From the NCBI GenBank assembly GCA_964562985.1, contig CAZLWE010000085.1, positions 1-10,974 of the forward strand: a stretch of 10,974 bases of DNA, read 5' to 3'. Under the pieces are notes generated by a model, which was not told where the DNA came from, did no database searches, and saw only the letters and a program-made list of their open reading frames with translations. The translations under genes were made by a program, and so were the position numbers. The stretch comes from SHLQ01 sp964562985 (GTDB lineage Bacteria; Actinomycetota; Acidimicrobiia; Acidimicrobiales; SHLQ01). Of the stretch, positions 6,993-10,974 are shown piece after piece (within the stretch, counting starts at the first letter, position 1; every line of letters starts with the position of its first letter).

Positions 6993-7942
6993 ATACCGGC
7001 AGCTGTCTCTACCCAGTCCCAAAGGGCATCGCGCTTCGCTGGCGTGTCCGAGGAGCGGGTCGACCCAAGTTTGTGAATGGCTCGCTGGCGTCGGTCGTGC
7101 CAGAACTTCCCGTTCGACCGACCCGCCTCGGGATCACATGCAAGCCACACCAGCGTGTCTGCGCCCTGCGCTGGGGTCCGCAAGATCGGGCCCATTAGCT
7201 TGGCGAATCCAGGAATCGCATCTTCAACACCGGGCGTCTCTACCCAACCCGGGTGTAATGCGTGAAATATCACTTCTGGATGCCGCTGCGCCCACATCGC
7301 GTTGAGTGTTACCTGGGCGCGCTTTGCCTTGGCGTACTGCTTCGTCCCGTTGTAGGTCGCCTCTGACATCTCCAGGTTCGAAACGGACAGTCCCGATCCG
7401 TACATGCCTCCCGAGGACATCGTCAGCACGCGCGCTCCCCCGGCTTTCCCGAGTCTGTCCATGAGCAGATGTGTCAAAAGGAATGGTCCAACGACTTGGC
7501 TTGCGATGGTCGCCTCGGTCCCCGCTGAGGTGGTCCGTCTCGGGTTCGTGAGCGCACCTGCGTTGTGAATCAAGATGTCGAGTCGATCGAAGCCTGCGAG
7601 CAGCTCCTCCGCCAAGATCTGCACCTCGTCCATTTCGCCCATGTCCGCGGCGATCTGGGCAACGTTCTGATTCCCGCTTGACGCGAGCAGCTCCCGCACA
7701 GCCGCACGGTTCTTCTCCGCACGTCGTCCCGTAATGACCAGAGTCGCTCCAGCGCGAGCGAACATGCGCGCTGCAGCCAAGCCAATCCCCGAGGTCGCAC
7801 CCGTGATCGCTACGACCCGCCCGGTCAGGTCATAGCTCGTCAGCGCCTGCCACCGTTCCGATCGACTACGAAGCTCGTAGCCCAAGCGGGAGAAGCTCGT
7901 CACAATCGGAGCTTCGATGACGGTGTCAATGAGCGAAGACAT
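6989..7942 (-). CDS. Short-chain dehydrogenase/reductase, DHRS12-like
   Basis: A 317-residue classical-type SDR oxidoreductase with a Rossmann fold. Visible elements are the dinucleotide-binding motif TGATSGIG (residues 47-54), an acidic Asp100 in AADM near the adenine pocket, HNAG (126-129) in place of the usual NNAG, the catalytic serine in TMSSGGMY (176/177), and the catalytic pair Tyr203 and Lys207 in QYAKAK. HPGWVETPGV follows at about 230-239. Arg73 and Arg74 just after strand 2 favour NADP(H). The extra 40 residues before the Rossmann fold and the YAKAKRAQV and HPGWVETPG segments resemble the DHRS12 group, whose substrate is not well defined. The start at ATG 7942 has no ribosome binding site; TAGAAA ends 6 bases before it and might be a weak -10 for a leaderless transcript. 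The 3' end overlaps the acetate kinase-PduL gene on the opposite strand by 4 bases. Confidence 0.9.
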   Translation of the reverse strand: MSSLIDTVIEAPIVTSFSRLGYELRSRSERWQALTSYDLTGRVVAITGATSGIGLAAARMFARAGATLVITGRRAEKNRAAVRELLASSGNQNVAQIAADMGEMDEVQILAEELLAGFDRLDILIHNAGALTNPRRTTSAGTEATIASQVVGPFLLTHLLMDRLGKAGGARVLTMSSGGMYGSGLSVSNLEMSEATYNGTKQYAKAKRAQVTLNAMWAQRHPEVIFHALHPGWVETPGVEDAIPGFAKLMGPILRTPAQGADTLVWLACDPEAGRSNGKFWHDRRQRAIHKLGSTRSSDTPAKRDALWDWVETAAGI

Positions 7943-7985
7943 ACAAGGTTTCTACCCGTTCATCCGGAAGGCTGTCCTCTCGTAC

Positions 7986-8078
7986 GGGATTTTGTGCGAT
8001 AGCGATCCATCCGAGACCTCCATGGCAATATGGAAGCGGTTCCAGACGGCTCAACCGGTGGTCTTGGTATCTCGCTAA
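7986..8078 (+). pseudogene. Possible central fragment of a decayed LacI-family regulator
   Basis: In one plus-strand frame, which is open through this stretch, the translation contains GILCDSDPSE followed by QTAQPVVLVSR and then a stop. Both pieces resemble stretches in the middle of LacI-family proteins, where a DSDED-like loop and a PVVLVDR-like strand occur in this order. The clear C-terminal LacI fragment begins only 87 bases later, against about 270 bases expected in an intact gene, so an internal deletion would be needed. The match is short, and the reading as part of the same broken gene is a guess. Confidence 0.3.
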
Positions 8079-8164
8079 ACTTGGAATGATTGAGCACTGC
8101 TTGTCAACAATAGGCAAGCGAGCCTGTAAACCTCTGAACATGGTTAGCAACTATTCCCGTTTAG

Positions 8165-8500
8165 GCCAATGGGGCAGATGTCGATGCCGTCTTTGCTGCA
8201 AACGACGAGATGGCAGCCGGCCTCTATCTCGCCTTCCAAGGACGCGGAATCCGGGTACCTCACGACATCAGCTTGGCAGGCTTCGACCACACAGCTGCCC
8301 GGCAGTTTGGTGCCCCAAAGCTGACCAGTGTCAAGCAACCATTTGCGCAGTTGGCCAAGACCGCTCTCGCTTCCCTCAATGCTGCCATTGAGGGACAGCG
8401 TCCACCATCCTCCACGATCACGCCGGAAATCTATTGGGGAGAAACGACCGCACCTCGTAAAGACCCCATCGACCAGACCGAAATCTTTGCGAACAACTAG
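8165..8500 (+). pseudogene. C-terminal fragment of a LacI-family transcriptional regulator
   Basis: The frame reads DVDAVFAANDEMAAGLYLAF, then VPHDISLAGFDHTAARQFGA, then LTSVKQPFAQLAKTA. These are the successive hallmarks of the C-terminal half of the LacI family sugar-binding domain (FAANDxMA, VPxDxSxxGFDD, LTTVxQPxxxxG). An intact member would have about 220 more residues before this point, including the DNA-binding helix-turn-helix. Here a TAG at 8162-8164 closes the frame upstream and no start with a ribosome binding site is present. It is therefore a truncated remnant, and without its DNA-binding domain it cannot work as a repressor. The stop codon overlaps the ribosome binding site of the next gene, so the arrangement may once have been an operon. 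Which sugar or operon it controlled cannot be said. Confidence 0.75.
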
Positions 8501-8503
8501 GAG
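8499..8503 (+). promoter_or_regulatory. Ribosome binding site of the LuxR-type regulator
   Basis: AGGAG lies 6 bases before ATG 8510 and overlaps the stop codon of the LacI remnant. It supports ATG 8510 over the in-frame ATG at 8558, which has no such site. Confidence 0.7.
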
Positions 8504-8509
8504 CACCTA

Positions 8510-9205
8510 ATGATCGCAACATCAGAATCCACCATAGAGACGACAGAGACGACAGAGATGACGTCCCAATCGACTATCACCAAGATCGTGGTTATCGACA
8601 GCGAACGCTCATATGTCGATGCGCTTGGACTGGCGCTCGAGCTGACGAGTGATCTACGAATCGTCGCTCAGAACGGAGAGGTCCAGAAGGGGCTCGCTGA
8701 CGTGCGCCGTATGGACGCGGATCTACTGATCGCTGCGACGCTACCCAAGAGCACCCCTGATGGGCTGTCCTTGGTCGACTTTCTTTGTCAGGACTCTTCT
8801 TCGCGCGTTCCGGCAATACCGGTCGTCTTCCTGACGGCTTATCCCAACTCAGCGCTCGCCGCGGCAGCAAAGCTCTACCGCAATGTCTCGGTCGTTTCGA
8901 AGCAACTCCCGGTCAGTGAGGTAGTGCGGAACATTCGAACGGCTATTGGAGGCGAGGAGGTCTTCGCCGGAGTGCACAGCGACCCCTACGGCCTATCCCC
9001 TGCGGAGTTCGAAGTTCTCGAGTTTCTCGTTATCGGCAAAAACGCCGCGAGCATCGCCCAGGACATGCACCTGAGTATTCACGCTATCCGGGCCAGAATT
9101 CGATCCTTGTTGGCCAAGACCTCTTCGCGTAGCCAGCTAGAGGCCGTTGCGAAGGCAATTTCTCACGGAATCGTCGCCCCACCGCACCTGCGAGGCAAGG
9201 CCTAG
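8510..9205 (+). CDS. LuxR/NarL-type response regulator with a degenerate receiver domain
   Basis: A 231-residue DNA-binding regulator. Residues 24-150 follow the pattern of a receiver domain (KIVVID, DADLLIAATLPKSTPDG, IPVVFLTAYP, VVSKQLPVSEV). Residues 161-225 are a LuxR-type helix-turn-helix (LSPAEFEVLEFLVIGKNAASIAQDMHLSIHAIRARIRSLLAK, shown here only as landmarks from 162 to 203). The phosphoacceptor aspartate, four residues before the conserved proline, is alanine (Ala75), and the acidic pair near the start is Asp30-Ser31. Thr109 and Lys131 are kept. The protein is therefore unlikely to be switched on by phosphorylation and may act constitutively, by dimer state or by a ligand. Residues 10-18 are a Glu-Thr-Thr repeat encoded by a DNA tandem repeat. 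No histidine kinase is adjacent. The target genes are unknown. Confidence 0.85.
   Translation: MIATSESTIETTETTEMTSQSTITKIVVIDSERSYVDALGLALELTSDLRIVAQNGEVQKGLADVRRMDADLLIAATLPKSTPDGLSLVDFLCQDSSSRVPAIPVVFLTAYPNSALAAAAKLYRNVSVVSKQLPVSEVVRNIRTAIGGEEVFAGVHSDPYGLSPAEFEVLEFLVIGKNAASIAQDMHLSIHAIRARIRSLLAKTSSRSQLEAVAKAISHGIVAPPHLRGKA
8537..8563 (+). repeat. Three 9-base tandem units in the regulator's 5' end
   Basis: GAGACGACA occurs twice in a row (8537-8545, 8546-8554), followed by a diverged third copy GAGATGACG (8555-8563). Because the unit is 9 bases, copy-number change would stay in frame and only alter the Glu-Thr-Thr stretch before the receiver-like domain. Confidence 0.85.
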
Positions 9206-9207
9206 CT

Positions 9208-9217
9208 CCGTTAACGG
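9208..9217. promoter_or_regulatory. Perfect 10-base palindrome before the DUF1499 gene
   Basis: CCGTTAACGG lies 13 bases before the predicted -10 of the DUF1499 gene, in the region a -35 would occupy. It could be an operator, but a single short palindrome may be chance. It also lies just after the stop of the LuxR-type regulator. Confidence 0.3.
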
Positions 9218-9230
9218 AACAACGACGAAC

Positions 9231-9236
9231 TAGCGT
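9231..9236 (+). promoter_or_regulatory. Predicted -10 element for leaderless start of the DUF1499 gene
   Basis: TAGCGT fits TANNNT and ends 7 bases before ATG 9244, so the transcript would begin at or near the start codon. No Shine-Dalgarno sequence precedes this ATG. The layout matches that seen before the acetate kinase-PduL gene. Confidence 0.4.
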
Positions 9237-9243
9237 GTCACCT

Positions 9244-9603
9244 ATGAGCGTCGAATCATGCCCCTCGTCCCCCAACTGCGTCTCGACCGCGGCTGCCACC
9301 GACGACACCGTGCACTACATGGCACCGGTGAGCTACAGCGCTGATGCGGCAGAGGCGATCGCCGCGATTGAGAAGGCGATCACCGATGCCGGCGGCACAA
9401 TTTCAGAATCCTCGGCGCTCGGTGTTGACGCCACGTTTCGGACCGCCCTTCTCCGATTCACCGACGATGTGTCGTTTCGCCTCGACGAGGACGCGAAGGT
9501 GTTGCACTTTCGGAGCGCGTCGCGAGTCGGCCATAGCGACCTCGGGGCGAATCGCAAGCGTCTACGGGAATTGCTCGCTCCGATCGCTGCTGCGATCACC
9601 TAG
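9244..9603 (+). CDS. DUF1499 family protein
   Basis: A 119-residue protein of the DUF1499 family. The landmarks are SPNCVST near the start, an HYMAPVSY segment, a central LLRFTDDVSFRLDE strand pair, and the highly conserved RSASRVGHSDLGANRKRLREL near the end. The family is widespread in bacteria and plastids and has no established biochemical function. No signal peptide or membrane segment is visible, so this copy is probably cytoplasmic. I prefer ATG 9244 over the GTG at 9235 in the same frame, because the family match begins a few residues after it and a -10 element is correctly placed for it. It converges with katG on a shared hairpin. Confidence 0.85.
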   Translation: MSVESCPSSPNCVSTAAATDDTVHYMAPVSYSADAAEAIAAIEKAITDAGGTISESSALGVDATFRTALLRFTDDVSFRLDEDAKVLHFRSASRVGHSDLGANRKRLRELLAPIAAAIT

Positions 9604-9619
9604 CTCTCGCCCCAGACGG

Positions 9620-9667
9620 AAAAACGTCAACGGGCGCCCCACCGAACCGGTGAGACGCCCGTTGACG
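9620..9667 (-). terminator. Intrinsic terminator of katG
   Basis: A perfect 12-base inverted repeat (9625-9636 with 9656-9667, ending in CGGGCG/CGCCCG) encloses a second small hairpin, CACCG-AAC-CGGTG at 9640-9652. On the minus strand the stem is followed at once by five T residues (9624-9620), the classic layout of a Rho-independent terminator, 13 bases after the katG stop codon. On the plus strand no T run follows, so it would end the DUF1499 transcript less well. Confidence 0.85.
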
Positions 9668-9679
9668 ACAAACGTTGAC

Positions 9680-10974
9680 CTAGGCCAGATCGAAACGATC
9701 TGCGTCCATAACCTTGACCCACGCGGCCACGAAGTCGTTCACGAACTTCTCGCCCGCATCGTCCGCGGAGTACAGGTCAGCGAGCGCCCGCAGGATCGAG
9801 TTCGATCCGAACACGAGGTCGTTTCGGGTGGCTGTCCACTTCTGCTCTCCGGAATCCCGGTCGGTGCCCTCGAAGACGCCCTCGGCAGAACCCGACGCCG
9901 CCCAAACGGTGTTGTAATCCATCAGGTTCACGAAGAAGTCGTTGCTTAGCGTTCCGACGTTGTTGGTGAGCACGCCGTGGTCATCGGTGGAAACACCAAG
10001 CACACGAAGGCCTGCGACGAGCACAGCCATTTCTGGAGCGCTCAGGCCGAGAAGCTGCGCCTTGTCCACAAGCAGGTGCTCGGCGACTCCAGCGGTGCCC
10101 TTTCCGAGGAAGTTGCGGAAGCCGTCCCAACGAGGCTCGAGCCACGCGAAGCTCTCCTCGTCGGTCTGCTCTTCGCTGGCATCGCCGCGTCCGGTCGTGA
10201 CCGAAGCCGACACGCTGACGCCTCCAGCGGAGGCTGCGGCCTCTACAGCTGCAGCACCACCGAGAACGATGAGGTCGGCCATTGAAACGTCGAATCCAAC
10301 GCTGGACTGCACGCCTTCGAGTGCGCTGAGCACCCCGCTTAGCGCGTCGGGGCTGTTTGCAGCCCAGCCACGCTGTTGCGACAAGCGAAGGCGGCCGCCG
10401 TTGGCGCCACCGCGCTTATCTGACTGACGAAAGGTCGAAGCCGAAGCCCATGCTGCAGCAACGAGATCAGTGATCGAGACACCGCTGTCCATGATCGCGG
10501 ACTTGACCGTCGCAACCTGATCGTCGGAAAGCGCCGTTCCCGCAGGGGTTGGGTCCTGCCACAGCAGTTCTTCCCCGGGGATTTCTGGACCGACGTAGCG
10601 GACCTTCGGTCCCATGTCACGGTGGGTTAGCTTGAACCAGGCACGAGCAAACGCATCGTCGAGCAATGACTGATCGTCGCGGAATCGTTGGCTGATCTCG
10701 GAGTAGACCGGATCCATCTTGAGAGCCATGTCCGCGGTCGTCATGGTCGGTGCGTGGAACACGCCTTCGAGGTGTGCGTCAGGAACCGTGCCGTTCAGGG
10801 CCGGTGCCGTCCACTGCTTGTGGCCGGCTGGGCTCTCGGTGAGCTCCCAATCGTTGTCCATCAGCGTTTCGAGGTAGTTGTTATCCCACGTCGTCGGCGT
10901 CGAGTTCCACGCGCCTTCAAAGCCGGCGGTTGTGGTGTGCTCGCCCTTGCCGGACTCCCAGGTGTTCTTCCAAC
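9680..10974 (-). CDS. katG: Catalase-peroxidase KatG, C-terminal part
   Basis: The window holds the last 430 or so residues of a haem catalase-peroxidase; family members are about 720-750 residues, so the N-terminal 40 percent, with the distal haem residues and the Met-Tyr-Trp crosslink, lies beyond the right edge. KatG breaks down hydrogen peroxide and has broad peroxidase activity. Matching segments in order are WESGKGEHTTTAGFEGAW, with the proximal-side tryptophan at its end, TPTTWDNNYLE, WELTESPAGHKQW, then AWFKLTHRDMGPKVRYVGPE and LLWQDP. After these come the start of the C-terminal domain with SDKRGGANGGRLRL, DLIVLGGAAAVE, LEPRWDGFRNFLGKG, LLGLSAPEMAVLVAGLRVLG, NDFFVNL, LVFGSNSILRAL and the terminal FVNDFVAAWVKVMDADRFD. 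The frame is intact. The position matching Ser315 of the Mycobacterium tuberculosis enzyme is alanine. An internal ATG at 10861 is not the start. A terminator follows. Confidence 0.97.
   Translation of the reverse strand, partial: WKNTWESGKGEHTTTAGFEGAWNSTPTTWDNNYLETLMDNDWELTESPAGHKQWTAPALNGTVPDAHLEGVFHAPTMTTADMALKMDPVYSEISQRFRDDQSLLDDAFARAWFKLTHRDMGPKVRYVGPEIPGEELLWQDPTPAGTALSDDQVATVKSAIMDSGVSITDLVAAAWASASTFRQSDKRGGANGGRLRLSQQRGWAANSPDALSGVLSALEGVQSSVGFDVSMADLIVLGGAAAVEAAASAGGVSVSASVTTGRGDASEEQTDEESFAWLEPRWDGFRNFLGKGTAGVAEHLLVDKAQLLGLSAPEMAVLVAGLRVLGVSTDDHGVLTNNVGTLSNDFFVNLMDYNTVWAASGSAEGVFEGTDRDSGEQKWTATRNDLVFGSNSILRALADLYSADDAGEKFVNDFVAAWVKVMDADRFDLA

Noticed and set aside
8101..8130. TTGTCA and TGTAAA with 18-base spacing, considered as a promoter for the LuxR-type gene
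   Set aside because: It lies inside decayed LacI sequence some 380 bases from the gene, and the -10 match is poor.
9344..9949. A 201-codon plus-strand frame spanning the end of DUF1499 and the 3' part of katG
   Set aside because: It crosses the terminator hairpin and is out of frame with DUF1499 and antisense to katG.
1..10974. CRISPR arrays, tRNA or rRNA genes, insertion sequences, integrases
   Set aside because: No regularly spaced repeats, cloverleaf-like segments, transposase motifs or terminal inverted repeats were seen on either strand by eye.

Overview
The window looks like chromosomal DNA from a high-G+C Gram-positive (actinobacterial) genome, possibly an acidimicrobial or related marine/environmental lineage. 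The reasons are a G+C content that looks moderately high by eye, protein families typical of that group (MacB/FtsX-type permease, DUF1499, HD-GYP-type membrane N-terminus), frequent GTG starts, and several genes with a TANNNT-like -10 element placed exactly where transcription would begin at the start codon. The taxonomic call is inference. No tRNA, rRNA, CRISPR array or intact insertion sequence was seen.

Left part (1-1860). The minus strand carries a possible 5' end of a gene leaving the window (45-1) and a MazE/MazF-type toxin-antitoxin pair (antitoxin 776-552, toxin 558-241, overlapping by 7 bases). Two ACGTACGT palindromes sit inside the antitoxin promoter. Divergent from the pair, the plus strand has a stand-alone cyclic-nucleotide-binding-domain protein (920-1333) and a SRPBCC-fold protein (1393-1845).

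Middle part (1861-7942). A minus-strand frame at 2424-1861 joins the membrane N-terminus typical of an HD-GYP phosphohydrolase to the last part of a VCBS/FG-GAP repeat protein; I read it as a deletion scar. Next comes a large MacB/FtsX-type ABC permease without an adjacent ATPase (2531-5143). It is followed by the most notable gene, a 601-residue fusion of acetate kinase and PduL-type phosphotransacylase (5187-6992). This one polypeptide could interconvert acetyl-CoA and acetate plus ATP through acetyl phosphate, or do the same with propionyl-CoA. A short-chain dehydrogenase of the DHRS12-like type (7942-6989) converges on it, the two stop codons sharing a CTAG.

Right part (7943-10974). A decayed LacI-family regulator, with a clear C-terminal piece at 8165-8500, lies directly before a LuxR/NarL-type regulator (8510-9205) whose receiver domain has lost the phosphoacceptor aspartate. 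A small DUF1499 protein (9244-9603) and the C-terminal 430 residues of a catalase-peroxidase KatG (minus strand, 10974-9680) converge on a strong hairpin that ends katG transcription.

The genes do not form one pathway. The region reads as a mosaic of small independent units (toxin-antitoxin, signalling and regulatory proteins, central-carbon acetate/propionate metabolism, oxidative-stress defence) with two gene-decay scars between them.
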